A stretch of DNA of 64,000 nt from Dactylonectria macrodidyma (GCA_020744425.1 JAGMUV010000004.1:4030001-4094000); one strand, 5' to 3'; counted from the stretch's first letter, positions 53,355-64,000 are shown. Made by a program: numbers and translations. The notes: a model not told the origin generated them from the letters alone.

Positions 53355-55284
53355 ATGGTCCAATTGCAACACGTCATTTTACTGGGATTTGGCGCTGCTG
53401 CCACTGCGTCCCCCAGCTACTCGGTGCCTGCGGTTAGGCCACATAATGCAGTCACATTAGATCCCGCACCTGTGGGAGTTTCGTGGGTCACAAAGAGCCA
53501 TTGCTCAATGTTCATTCTCGGCTGACCAAATCTGGTAGATTTGAGTTCTTCATGTGGCCCTCCTATATGACCAACATTTCCTTGACCCTTCCATGTCTCG
53601 ATCATATCAGCGAGCTGTACGGACGAAAAGTACCCATTCGTATTGGCGGTACAACACAGGATAGGGCTACCTACGACCCTTCATTTGACGGGTATGTGTC
53701 GTACCAAGTCAATGACCCTCTTGAGGCACCCATGAGCCTTACTTACGGGCCGCAATTCTTCGATCTCATTGGTAAGCTACGTGTTAGAGCATATGCAAGA
53801 CGGGTCATATGAATAACGATGTTGTATCTCAGGCGACTTTGGGTCTGAAACTATGCTTGGTAAGTTGAGTGAACTAGAGCAAGTCTTTGTTACTTAATTT
53901 GACTGAAGGATTCAATCGCGCTCTCGATAACCGGAATAATACCTTTGCAGCAGTTCTTGAAGCTAAGTCCAGAGCGTCTAATCACTTATGGGCCATTGAA
54001 CTCGGCAACGAACCTGATCGTAAGTTACGTCCTAATCACACAAAAAGAAATCATCCTTTTATTGACTTCTTTGTCAAAGTGTACTACCTTTATTGGAAGT
54101 ATCCAGTAGCTGAAGCTCCTTGGAATGAAACACAAGAGGGTGCCGATGCGGCTGACTGGGCACAGAGCTTCATCAATATCTGGAAGGGTCCACTTCCTAT
54201 TCTTGCTGGTGGAGGATATGCTATCCCCTTCGAGTTTCAACCTGCCTGGCCCAATTTACCCTACTTGATCAACGAAGCCTACAACCGGACAATCAAGCAT
54301 GCGACAAAAGTCTACAATGGACACTTGTACGCTTTCTCCAATGCGACTCAGGATGACTTAGCACTAGAAATGAGACACGAGAGAACGGTTTCCGACTTGG
54401 CTCTCTTGCCAATTTCCAGCGCGAAGTCGGCCAATAGACCCTATGTGATCGGTTAGTATCTTTCAACTTACTCCTGATTTCCATATGCTGTCCGCTATTG
54501 CTGTCAAATACATCTACCCGATCGCTGATACAAGGTCTCTAAGGCGAGACTGGCTTTCACGGCCTTGATTATGAGATGGATGCCACTTTTGGCTCCGCTA
54601 TTCAACTGCTGGACAAGTCGCTCCGAGCCATGACCCTTGGTGTACAACGGTTGTTCTATCACCAGGGGACTATCAACCAAGGTATTTTTCCAATTAAAAT
54701 TTGAGCGGATTTCAGAAACGCAACTAAACACTTCTGTAGCTTTCTTCAACTGGTGGCTCAGCGACCAAGTCAACGCCCCATTTTATGGCGGATATTTTGG
54801 AGCACTAGCTACATCTGGAGGAGATTACATCCTAGCAAGCGACAACGGGGCAGACCCGTACGCCCAATATGTGATTTACAAAGGAAAGAAGCCCATCAAG
54901 GTGGTTTTAATCAACACAGACTACTACTCCGGAAACGGTACTCGCTCCGCGACAGCATTTACCTTGAAAGGTCTACGGAGCGGCAGAGTCAAGGCACTGC
55001 GCATGACTGGTCCCAGTAGCGAAACCACTATTCCCCATCTCCAAGTCGACCCTTTACTGGAACCTAGCATTGGAGGTACGTAATTGAGTGATGGTTACGG
55101 CTGATTTTGGCTCCTTGAAATGCCATATTGGGACGTTGAATTAATCTTAGTGTCTCTAGGCCGATACTTCTCCAATGTTGACTGTAGTCTTCAGGGACGC
55201 AAGAGGTTGGAGCAGTTCGAGGTGCACAACGGACACCTCACAGTCAGCCTTAAAGCATCGGAAGCTGTGATCATTTATCTCTGA
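53355..55284 (+). CDS. Secreted GH79 beta-glucuronidase
   Basis: Predicted extracellular glycosidase of 489 residues that removes beta-glucuronic acid (or its 4-O-methyl form) from glycans such as arabinogalactan proteins. Eight exons: 53355-53482, 53539-53771, 53833-53859, 53909-54019, 54080-54451, 54544-54681, 54740-55075 and 55160-55284; all junctions keep frame. Exon 3 is only 27 nt. A signal peptide covers about residues 1-19. The early motif VPIRIGGTTQD is typical of GH79. The acid/base is Glu164 in GNEPD and the nucleophile is Glu292 in VIGETGFHG, both characteristic of clan GH-A. The C-terminal beta domain ends EAVIIYL. Intron density is far above other genes here. It heads a block with a sugar transporter, a regulator and a rhamnosidase. 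Confidence 0.9.
53833..53859 (+). other. 27-nt microexon of the GH79 gene
   Basis: Nine codons (joining to read GDFGSETMLG) between a 61-bp and a 49-bp intron, both with GT/AG ends. Skipping it would keep frame but remove residues just after FFDLI, so isoforms without it are conceivable. Confidence 0.7.
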
Positions 55285-56374
55285 GGATAACATTCACAAG
55301 ACATGTCAGCATGTTTCACAAATTGATATGCCAGGGTACCCTATTATTGCATGATGTCTCTCGAGTCAATACATTTCTTCAGTCCTTCAGTGGACATTGG
55401 ACTACCGGAATAAATGCAGCTTGATTTTCGGGCAATTTGATGAATACCGTTTTTGAATTGACACTGCAAAATGCTGAAGACGCCGGAGGGGCGGGCTGTT
55501 GAATTCTGTCTAACATCGGGGTTGCTAAACTCGAGAGAATGGTGACGTCGCTAAAAAGTCAGCATCTAATTCGCGAATATTCCTAAATCCCAATTTCTTT
55601 CTTGTTCACTGATGTAGTCCTCTTAGAGCGAAGACTTAATTGAGGTTAACCTTTCGCACTCTGTACGATCTGTACGAGCTATCCGAGTGTCTCCACTGTC
55701 GAACTAACTTAAGAGGCTGGACATGGATTGAACAAGTGGGGTGGATTCATTTGATGCGACCCCTCATCTTCTTCGACAGTTCTTGGGCAATTTTGCGAAG
55801 TACTGACACTAGTAGCCAATCTATCAGGATATCATCTCATCGCTGCTACTAGTATGTATGGCTTTTTTTCGCTTTGAAATCCAGACCGCGCCCTCTTAAG
55901 GAGGTGCTATTCGGGACAGGAGTATGTTCAGTCCAGTGCGTCTGAACGGTTGCTGCGCTCATGTTTCTTGCACACCCACCCCGCCACTGGTACACCAATT
56001 AGCAAATGTCTTTCGTCATCTAGACAAGTATTAGGTATCACTGCAAGAGAGACAACGTAAAACAGACGAAAAGATTCTTTCACAAGATAAACAAGCTCAC
56101 GAGCCGCCCACCCTTGAGGTTTGATATTGGCAAAAGGGCGCCCGCGGGTTGAAAACGATACAGCGGCTTCGTTCTTGATATTGGATAAACTATTCGCGAC
56201 AAAAGGATAGATATGAAAAAAATGAGGTGTAGCTGCAACGAAGAGGGCAAATAGGCTTGTGGTATTGATTTGCGGTTGGAAGCTTGCTCTTCGTTGCCAC
56301 AGCCCGATAGGATACGTCCATCACTAACTTGCTAATTCCAACCGACACTAGATACCCGTGGACAGTTGAGCCCC
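55285..56374. other. Convergent intergenic, no gene seen
   Basis: 3' flanks of the GH79 and transporter genes. Only short frames without motifs occur. Confidence 0.5.
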
Positions 56375-58026
56375 CTATGCTACCTCGGACTTCTCTTCAA
56401 AGCTGACATCTTGCTTGTGTGAGCCTTTCTCCAGAAAGCTGGCATTTTTCTTGTTCAGGGCTTCCGGTCCATCGAAAATGAGAGCGATATCCTCAAGGGA
56501 GGGACCTTTGGTTTCAGGGAACAAGACCCAAACACCCAAAAACTCAACGACAATCCAGCCGACGAAGATGGTGTAGAGGCGCCACTGTATATCCTGAAGG
56601 CCAATGGGAACTGCAAAAGTAGATAAAATCATGAAACAGAACTGAACAAAGTAGAAAAATGCGAGACCGCGGGTTCGCAGATGATAAGGGAGAATCTCGG
56701 GTATATATAGGCCGAGATTACCGTTGAAACCAAAGTTGTATGCTGGAGAAAATACGTAGAGAAGCACAACGACTGCGTACCCAGCTGCTTTGTTGGTATT
56801 GTCCTTTGCAAACACGGCGCTACCGGCGGTGATGCAGATGACAATCACCCACATTGCAACCAAGGACCAGAGAAACATGGTTCGTCTACCGAGCTTCTGC
56901 GGAAGCGTTGCAAAGTAAAGGGCAGAAAACCAAGAGACCATTTGCGACGTAGCGTTGATGAGTGTTTGTTGGAGGTCTGACTTTAGGCCGACGGAAGAGA
57001 GGATTGGAGAAAGATAATAAGACACAAAAGCGTTTCCCGACATCTGAGAGCAGATGGCAGCCCAGATCATGATTGAAAGTCGCTTACGATTGCCAGGCCG
57101 GGTCACGAATTCGCGAGCGGTGGCAGCAACCGAAGTGCCGCTTGTTTCCTTTTCTGCCTCGAGAGCGGTCGTGATTTCGTGATACTCAAACAGCGCGACC
57201 TCATCGGTTGCATTGCCTTCGCCGTGATATTTGATGAGCATAGCCAATGCCTCTTCATTCCTGCCCCGACTGACGAGCCACCGAGGCGACTCTGGGACAA
57301 ACCAAACGAAGATAAGCTGGATGACAGACGGGAGTCCCTGCAGGGTGGAGGGGATTCGCCACGAAGCTGATCCGTCAATGCGAAAGGTTCCAAAGGTGCA
57401 CCAGCCTGCAGCAATGGAGCCCAGAGAGTAGAAGGTCAAGAACAGGGCTGTAGCTGTGCTTCTTTGGGCAGGATGAGCAATCTCGGTAATATAAGGCGCA
57501 CCGACACCAGCCACAACGACACTTCCAGCTCCTATGAATATGCGCGAGACGATGAACATGGCAATGGTGGTGGAGCCTCCCTGAAGCCCAGCACCGAGAC
57601 AGCAGATGGCAGCGCCAACAGCGAGACCAGCTCGTCTTCCCCAGCGATCGGCGACGGGTGAGATCAGGAAGACACCGACAATGCCACCGAGAGGATACGC
57701 TGCGTTGAAGATGCCGAGCGTTGCGCCCGTGGGAGTGCCGAAGTAGGCTTGCCAGTTGGAGACGGACTGTAAACCATTCATCATGGAGCCGTCAAATCTG
57801 GAATAAATAATCATTAGTTCTGATGGTACTCTGCTAGGGGATTATCCGGTTTGACTTACCCCTGCGAGAAGATAGACAGCAAAGGGATCAACATCCATAG
57901 GTTGAGAGCCCGCAGATTCGGATGTCTCCACCATCGTCTGAGGTCCAGCTGCGACTCAGGCATGGAGGGCAAGACACCATCGGCTGGCTTTGCCTGAGCA
58001 TCAAAACTCTTTTCCTGTGTTGCCAT
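56375..58026 (-). CDS. MFS sugar transporter
   Basis: Plasma-membrane proton symporter of the sugar porter family, 529 residues, about 12 helices. Exons on the minus strand are 58026-57860 and 57797-56375 (62-bp intron; splicing joins IFSQG to FDGSMMNGLQS). Signatures include the first-helix FDGSMMNG, DRWGRRAGL, PESPRWLVSRGRNEEA after helix 6 and PETKGPSLEDIALIF at the end. The pattern SNWQAYFGTPTGATLGIFNA is typical of fungal lactose/hexose-type permeases. It is divergent from the Zn2Cys6 regulator at about 58761, with a palindromic CGGACG/CGTCCG element 228 bp upstream of its ATG. It probably imports the monosaccharide or disaccharide released from glycans by the neighbouring hydrolases. 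Confidence 0.92.
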
Positions 58027-58760
58027 GAGTGGATTATGAATTGCTTGCTTCGAAGATGCTCAATAAGATTGTGAGTAGATGGAAAACACCAGGCCTTGAA
58101 GCGTTCCACTAGGACCCGTCTATTTATCAATGGACTGGAAAAGCAATTGTTCACATGGCAAGTCTCAACATTGTCAGGACATGTTTCCCCCCGGACTGAT
58201 TCCCCACGGGGTCAAGTGTTACTCGCGTGGAGAAGTCGGGCTAAAGACGTCGTCGGACGAACATGTTCCGCACGTCCGGGGCTAATGGCCGAGTGACAGA
58301 GTGTTTGGTTATCCCATTTCTGGTTACATCACCCCACAGAACCGGGGGAATCAGCTCCGGCGAGGTATAACTTGGTCCGACTTCCCCCCGCAAAGCGTCG
58401 GTGAGCTTGTCTTCGCTTTAGATCGCTCGCAGTGCTTCCTACTACTTACCCCGACATTATCAGGCAAGCACGTACTACCTCAAGCGACTCAACCTATTAA
58501 TCATGGCCGAACCCGAGCCAGACGAGCTACGGAGTACGTTCAAGCCCCACCAAGTCGGCATAAGCTGAGCCGCAACTGAAACAGCAAGGCCTGGTGGCCA
58601 GTTTTTGAGAGTTGTAAGGAGCTGACTCGTATGCTTGGGGCCAATCAGTGATCGATGGAGGCGTACAGAAACAAGTCTCGTGAGTCGAGTTCCCCGGTGA
58701 GAACCGGACCGTTCTATCTGTTAGTGATTATTAGTGAATATTGCTAACTATTACCCCGAG
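58027..58760. promoter_or_regulatory. Divergent promoter, transporter / Zn2Cys6 regulator
   Basis: Regulatory region shared by the transporter and the regulator; it also probably contains the unresolved first exon of the regulator. It is rich in CGG/CCG triplets, including the palindrome listed separately. Confidence 0.5.
58254..58279. promoter_or_regulatory. Palindrome CGGACG-N13-CGTCCG, candidate Zn2Cys6 operator
   Basis: Perfect six-base inverted arms at 58254-58259 and 58273-58278 with CGG/CCG ends, the classic half-site of dimeric zinc-cluster regulators; the spacer also holds the palindrome AACATGTT. It lies 228 bp upstream of the transporter start and next to the regulator gene, so autoregulation or transporter control is plausible. 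Confidence 0.45.
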
Positions 58761-60831
58761 ATGCGAGAGATGCAAACGCCGAAAGAGCAAATGCGACCGC
58801 CGTCACCCCACATGCGAACGATGTCGATCAGCTGGAGCGTCATGCGAGTATTCAGGGCGCCGGAAACCCGGCTTCCCCGCAGGCCAGCGCCTTGTACTCG
58901 AGGCCCGTATCAGTACGCCTTTCTTGCAGTGTTTCCATGCCCATATCTCAGACTGACTACCGACAGAGAGCCTCGAAGCAGCACTCCATCAATTGCAAAG
59001 TGTACAAGGAATAGCAGGCGGAAATGGCCCGAGCGACGCTCCGACAGAGTTGCAACCTATTGCCATGCCTACTCCTCCAAGAGGAAACACCGGCCGAGAT
59101 GCGAGAACAGATGCTAACCTGTCTCCCTCTTCTCATGATCCTGTCAATGTGGAAGGGGATCGTACTTCTGCCAATGTGGAACCAGACCCGGGAGTGCCCC
59201 TACGTCTTCTCACCGAACCTCCCCAGGCAACGTCCAAGCGGACAGAAAACATCATGGAGCGCAAGCCCCCAATTGATCTTGTCGTGTCCTTGATGTCTCT
59301 GTATTCTCGCCACATCCACCCTTGGCTCCCTTTCCTCGACCCGCAAAGATTATTCATGGAAGCAGGCTCAACAGATGATCCCTCCTTGCTGTCGTATGCC
59401 CTCTTCGGAGTGTCCCTGCCTTTTTCGTTTGATCCTCGATTGAACAATGAAGCAAGTGACCGGTACTGGAAATACTGCAAGCGCCGGATCTTCATCGAAA
59501 CCGTCGAAGAGCCTTCATACACTGCGCTTGAGGCCCTTACTGTCCTGCTGCTTGACGTTTCGGGCATGACCAATGGGCCACAGGTTTGGGGCACGTTGGC
59601 CGTCGCCACAAGACTTGCTGGTCAGCTCAAGACAGTAGGCGGGCATACATTTCGAATATCAACCGGTCATTCACCAGATACGTCGCAGTTCCGGCCAGAC
59701 CAAGTCCATTTGAGGAGACTTTTCTGGACCATCTACGCCTTGGATTGTTACATCTCAATCACTACAAGCCACCAGTCCAACCTCGCTGATACCTATACCC
59801 AACATTTTCTTCCAACTCGAGATCAGACGTGGAGCGATCGGCAAGATAGTGCTTCGATCACATCCAACTTCGAACTACATGAACAGCCGCTATGCATTTT
59901 TAGATATCAACTAAAACTTCTCGATCTTTCACGGAGACTTCACAAGTTTTGCATTGACTATGTCACAATATTGGGCTCTCAGGACACCATCTCGTCTGAT
60001 TGGATCCAGTCTTTCATGGAGCGGTCATCGGAACTCTCAGAGTGGCCTCAGAACATCCCTGACCTTCTGCCCTCGAGCTCATGGAACCAACCACGGACCC
60101 CAATGGTAGGTCCACGGGTTATGCTCCATGGTTACTACCACGCGTTGAAAATACATCTTCATGGACCTGTTGCATTTGCTTCTCAGCATGTATCCAATTC
60201 CCGACTTTCCGACTTCAGTAATGACAGCCGTGAGTCATGCACAGAGAGCCTAGAAGCTCTTGTGGACCTTTTGCAGCACATGAACAGAGTCATGGACAAA
60301 GTAGGATGGCCTTTTGCTTGGGCGATTTGGACCGCCGCTCGTTACATCCTTGTTGCCGAGTACAATGGTTTTCAGATTCCCTCGAACCAGTTTGATGCCT
60401 TGCTCGAGTGCCTTGGGAGGCTTGGCAAGTATTGGCAAATTGGCCGTAAATACTGGCGACTACTTCGCTATGGTGAATCTGAGCTCAAAGGCAGAGGAGG
60501 ACCTGGAGGAGCAGATTACTCCCCTTTACTGCAGTCGATCGTTGATCTTCGTGTTCCCACATGTGACCTTGAAGACCGGTTCCGGGTGGATCCATTCCTA
60601 CATGATACTGCTCCCGTGGATACAGAGGTGGCAACGGTGAACGAAAGAGCTTTCTCTCAGAACAAAGCGCCGATAAGGGATACAAACCCTCTATCATTTC
60701 AGTATGAGTTTAACTTTTCAGGTTGGGAGATGAATAGTTGGGTTCCCCACCAATTGTTCGCTTCATCAGCGTACCAACAATCCCCACCTTTGCTATTCAA
60801 CAACAACGAGAATAGCATGATGGAAGATTAG
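58761..60831 (+). CDS. Zn2Cys6 fungal transcription factor (5' end unresolved)
   Basis: Regulator of about 670 residues. The zinc cluster is perfect: C-E-R-C, KRRKSKC, HPTC, ERC and GASC give C-x2-C-x6-C-x6-C-x2-C-x6-C. Exon 58761-58912 joins 58967-60831 (54-bp intron; best join VLEARIKSLEAALHQLQ, a short dimerisation-type coiled coil). No in-frame ATG lies directly upstream: stops at 58732 and 58735 close the frame. A CTAAC branch site at 58744-58748 and a GAG acceptor at 58758-58760 indicate an upstream first exon that I could not place with correct phase. The middle part (LYSRHIHPWLPFLDPQRLF and FWTIYALDCYISI) is a Fungal_trans domain as in xylanolytic-type regulators. It is divergent from the sugar transporter and upstream of GH78; it is probably the inducer-responsive regulator of this cluster. 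Confidence 0.82.
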
Positions 60832-61403
60832 AAAGGAAAATCGACTTATTCTCATTCGATATTAATTCATACGGCTGTTTATCAATTTCTATGTAGTTCC
60901 CGTTGTCGTGAGCACATCATTTTGCGAAGTCGTTCGGGGAGACATTCAACGGCTCTTGACCAGGAAAATCAGCAACAAGTTCTAAAACTCGGGATTAGAT
61001 AACCCGCGCTATTAGCTTTGAGCACGCGGTTGGATAGCAGCCCTGCCGAAATCCGAGTCAGGGGGTGAATCCGCGGTACGAAAGCGACAGTGCTAAGGTG
61101 TTGGACCATTTCATGTTGTAGGTGGGTTGAGCTCCACCAGCTGAACATACCCCGCAAGTATCGGCATAACATACTCCGCGGATCTTGATGATAAATGTCA
61201 TCGGGCTCAACAAGTCCAGGCTGAGAGACACGGCAACGGGTTATTATGATATTCTGCCAAACCTATTTCAGCAAAATTTACGCCACTTCTCACCTCATTT
61301 CTATGATCCAGGTCCTCAACCGTCCCGAGGTACACCATTACAGCCAACGTAGTGGCACCTCGTTCCGCACTTCTTGACTAAGTCCCCGCCCCCCGAAACA
61401 GCC
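60832..61403. promoter_or_regulatory. Promoter region of the GH78 gene
   Basis: About 570 bp. It contains TCCGCGG twice (about 61070 and 61176), each a CCG/CGG palindrome that could bind the neighbouring zinc-cluster regulator. No gene is seen. Confidence 0.4.
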
Positions 61404-63971
61404 ATGGCGGCTGAATTATTCGACAATACCTGGATGTGGCACCCGTCATTTCGTGAGGAAAGGACCGATACAGCAGGCTTGTTTGTGCATTTCAAGAAGG
61501 ATCTGACAATTCATGGTAACCCTCCTACTTCTTTGCCCATACATGTCACAGCCGACACGAGGTATAAGCTGTACATCAACAATCGTCTTGTATCATTTGG
61601 GCCTGTCAAAGGCGATGCGAATCTTTGGTTCTATGACGAGATTGACATTGCCCAATATCTCAAATCCGGCCAAAATCACTTCCGCATTATCGTTCTGCGA
61701 TTCTTTTTCGCCACTCGATATGCAACATCATTCCCCAGGCTTCCATCGGGAGGGTTGAGAGTTGCTGTACCTGAACCCTTTCATGAAGTGTATGACTTGG
61801 GTAGCAGCAGCGCGTGGCAGACAACAATAGACCAGTCAACCATTCTCCGGATCGACGAGCCTGAAGATGATTTTCTTCACATTTATGAAAATGTCGGCCT
61901 GCGTGAAAGCAGTTCATGGGAATGGGTGCCGGCGAAACTCTTGGAGTACCGGGTCTCGACTGGCAACTCATCAACCTGGAACCTTTCGCCGCGCCTTATT
62001 CCGCAAATGAAACTCGAGAAAGACTCCTTTTTAGCTGTTCATAATGTGCAAAGCATCCTCCCGCAGACGGCTTGGGAGTCTTTGTTAGGCTGCAGTCCTG
62101 ACGTTTCTCAACGGGACAAGGGACTTTGCCTCCCGCCTGACTCAAGCCACTTGATTGACCTGGAACTACCCTATCATACAACTGGGTTTATCTCCTTCCG
62201 ATTTAAGCGTCCAGAGACTACAGGCAGCATGTTGCAGGTGACTTATTCGGAAAGCTACGAAGAACCCCCTACGCTTGTTCCCTATCTGCGACGGAAGGAA
62301 CACCGATGTGACTCTGCCAGAGCATTGTTTGGTCCTCGAGACATCTACCGCTTTCAAGGCGCAACAGCAGTGGAAAGTGACAACGAGGACTCGGAAGAAT
62401 GTTTTACACCGTTTCATTTTCGCACATTCCGATTTCTCCGAGTGCAGATCACTGTTGATTCATCAAAATTAATACTCAAAGACATCGAGATAGAAAAAGC
62501 AAACTATCCATTGGATGTGTTGGCTAGTTTCAAAGTACCCAACCCTGATGGTATATCGCACAAGTTGTGGGATATCAGCGTACGCACACTCCAAAATTGC
62601 ATGCACGACAGCTACGAGGATTGCCCTTTCTACGAACAACTTCAGTACGCCATGGATACAAGGAGCTCTGCGTTATTCACCTATTACGTGTCTGGTGATG
62701 GCCGTCTGGCCCGACAAGCAATAACTCAAATCCACAACTCTTTTCAGGCTCGCATAGGCCTCACGGCCAGCCGGGCACCGTCTCACAACTTGCAGATTAT
62801 TCCGCACTTTTCCCTCTACTGGGTTTGCATGCTCAACGACCACCTTACGTTCTTCGGAAACAAGGAATTCTTACAGCCCTTTACTCCCGTTGTTGACGCT
62901 GTCATCAATTACTTCCACACTCGATTAGACTCCAAACTGGGACTTGTTGTTACAGAAGATCAACCTGGCGTATGGAACTTTGTGGACTGGGCCGAGGAGT
63001 GGAGGCCATATGGTATCCCTCCAACGGCTGCGAAGTCGGGCATCTCAACATATACCAACCACCTCTATGCCTACACGCTGAAGCAAGCGGCTTCCGTTCT
63101 ATATGCCCTCGGAAGGTCCAACTTGGCAGCAGAATATAAAACCAGAGCAGAGCAGCTAGTTGAAGCTATCCGAAGGCATTGCTTCGATGGCCAATTTTTT
63201 ACCGATAGTCTTGCCGATGTGGCTATGCAAGGCAGAGGGTACAGCCAACATAACCAAGTATGGGCCGTTCTGAGCGGAGCGGCGAGTCAGAAAGCCGCAC
63301 CAACCTTGTTATACCAGACCTTCGACCCCAAGCCCGGCAACAATTTTGTGAAGACATCGATATCAATGTCCTTCTATACATTACGCGCTCTTAGTATGGC
63401 CGGAGGAACAATCTATGATGACATGTTTCACCAATTTTGGGATCCATGGGTCTCTCAGACCAAGCTGGGTTTGACTACGTGGGAGGAAGATACCGTTTCC
63501 CAGCGCTCAGACTGTCATGCTTGGGGTTGCGCTCCCATCTTTGAGTTCATGGCAGAAGTTGCTGGGATTCGGCCAGCCAGCCCTGGTTGGACAGCCATCA
63601 CATTTCAACCCAGATTACGTCTCTACCCAGAGCTTAAAGCGTCAGTTCCGATCAGCGGCCCTAGAGGCGGTGTCAGAGGTATCGCGCATGTGTCGTGGTC
63701 TACTTCTCTCTCCAGCAGTATCAAGGTCAGCCTGAGCTTCGAGATGAATGAGCCGATGGACATTCCGGTTTACGTCAAGTTACCGTTCCAACCGACTCGG
63801 TTGATAGACACCGCTCAGGACTTGACAATCACTGTGGATTCAATTCATGGAGAGACTGTTGGTAATGAGGCTCTACAGCTGAATGGACACAGGTACGCAA
63901 CAGCGGTAAACCAGGGACTTCTTGCTGACCAGTACAGTAACATGCAGCCAAATTCAGCATTGACAGTGTGA
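61404..63971 (+). CDS. GH78 alpha-L-rhamnosidase
   Basis: Intronless hydrolase of 855 residues releasing terminal alpha-L-rhamnose from plant glycosides, pectin or arabinogalactan. The start is the ATG opening MAAELFDNTW; the frame to its left begins without ATG. The N-terminal beta-sandwich carries TADTRYKLYINNRLVSFGP, as in bacterial-type GH78 enzymes. The (alpha/alpha)6 catalytic domain contains DSYEDCPFYEQLQYAMDTR (the acidic active-site segment, usually DCPxRxE in the family), FVDWAEEW and QSDCHAWG-like SQRSDCHAWGCAP. A C-terminal beta domain ends the protein. No signal peptide is present, so it may act inside the cell on imported small glycosides or leave by another route. The absence of introns beside an intron-rich GH79 gene fits, but does not prove, acquisition from bacteria. 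Confidence 0.9.
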   Translation: MAAELFDNTWMWHPSFREERTDTAGLFVHFKKDLTIHGNPPTSLPIHVTADTRYKLYINNRLVSFGPVKGDANLWFYDEIDIAQYLKSGQNHFRIIVLRFFFATRYATSFPRLPSGGLRVAVPEPFHEVYDLGSSSAWQTTIDQSTILRIDEPEDDFLHIYENVGLRESSSWEWVPAKLLEYRVSTGNSSTWNLSPRLIPQMKLEKDSFLAVHNVQSILPQTAWESLLGCSPDVSQRDKGLCLPPDSSHLIDLELPYHTTGFISFRFKRPETTGSMLQVTYSESYEEPPTLVPYLRRKEHRCDSARALFGPRDIYRFQGATAVESDNEDSEECFTPFHFRTFRFLRVQITVDSSKLILKDIEIEKANYPLDVLASFKVPNPDGISHKLWDISVRTLQNCMHDSYEDCPFYEQLQYAMDTRSSALFTYYVSGDGRLARQAITQIHNSFQARIGLTASRAPSHNLQIIPHFSLYWVCMLNDHLTFFGNKEFLQPFTPVVDAVINYFHTRLDSKLGLVVTEDQPGVWNFVDWAEEWRPYGIPPTAAKSGISTYTNHLYAYTLKQAASVLYALGRSNLAAEYKTRAEQLVEAIRRHCFDGQFFTDSLADVAMQGRGYSQHNQVWAVLSGAASQKAAPTLLYQTFDPKPGNNFVKTSISMSFYTLRALSMAGGTIYDDMFHQFWDPWVSQTKLGLTTWEEDTVSQRSDCHAWGCAPIFEFMAEVAGIRPASPGWTAITFQPRLRLYPELKASVPISGPRGGVRGIAHVSWSTSLSSSIKVSLSFEMNEPMDIPVYVKLPFQPTRLIDTAQDLTITVDSIHGETVGNEALQLNGHRYATAVNQGLLADQYSNMQPNSALTV

Positions 63972-64000
63972 TGGCCAAGCACGTTCACACAGGTCGACCT

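Overview
The window is nuclear DNA from a filamentous ascomycete (Pezizomycotina, probably a Sordariomycete; the genus cannot be read from the sequence). Genes carry short spliceosomal introns of about 48-92 bp with GTAAGT-like donors and CTAAC/CTGAC-type branch sites. They include three Zn2Cys6 regulators and fungal families such as GH79, HeLo, DUF3712-type and BBE-like oxidases. I rebuilt exon structures by hand from splice signals and reading frame. No tRNA, rRNA, CRISPR array or intact transposon was recognised.

Layout. (A) 0.8-4.3 kb: a Zn2Cys6 regulator (minus) divergent from a short-chain dehydrogenase (plus). (B) 5.5-18.9 kb: a block of mostly secreted or membrane proteins on the minus strand. 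It holds a phage-type GH24 lysozyme with an SH3-like domain, a 174-residue secreted repeat protein, a membrane-anchored DUF3712-like protein, a 1303-residue secreted helical-repeat protein and a Sec14-type lipid-transfer protein. A gene-poor stretch lies at 6.4-9.2 kb. (C) 19.7-31.4 kb: an oxidative metabolism cluster with a Baeyer-Villiger-type monooxygenase, an HSL-type esterase, a membrane SDR, a Zn2Cys6 regulator, a polytopic membrane protein resembling the PaxA/AscI-type proteins of terpenoid clusters, and a P450. (D) 31.7-38.3 kb: a divergent pair, a HeLo-domain pseudokinase and a protein kinase fused to ankyrin repeats, separated by about 1.1 kb containing four diverged ~135-bp tandem repeats. 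(E) 39.7-48.2 kb: copper amine oxidase, amine/choline-type permease, and aldehyde dehydrogenase ending in the peroxisomal signal SKL. (F) 49.2-50.7 kb: a secreted BBE-like oxidase, followed by a decayed stretch with a broken sugar transporter. (G) 53.4-64.0 kb: a glycoside-utilisation cluster with a secreted GH79 glucuronidase, an MFS sugar transporter, a Zn2Cys6 regulator and a GH78 rhamnosidase.

How they may work together. Cluster E reads as a route for amine uptake, oxidation to aldehyde and oxidation to acid. Cluster G fits removal of rhamnose and glucuronic acid from plant glycans, with sugar import and local control. In cluster C, SDR, BVMO and esterase match the textbook order alcohol to ketone to ester to acid plus alcohol; the membrane protein and P450 may make or modify a terpenoid. 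The most striking candidate is pair D. A HeLo (membrane-attacking, cell-death) domain is fused to a pseudokinase and sits head to head with a kinase-ankyrin protein. These are the same domain classes as animal MLKL and RIPK4-type kinases. That the two genes work together is inference from position and architecture only.
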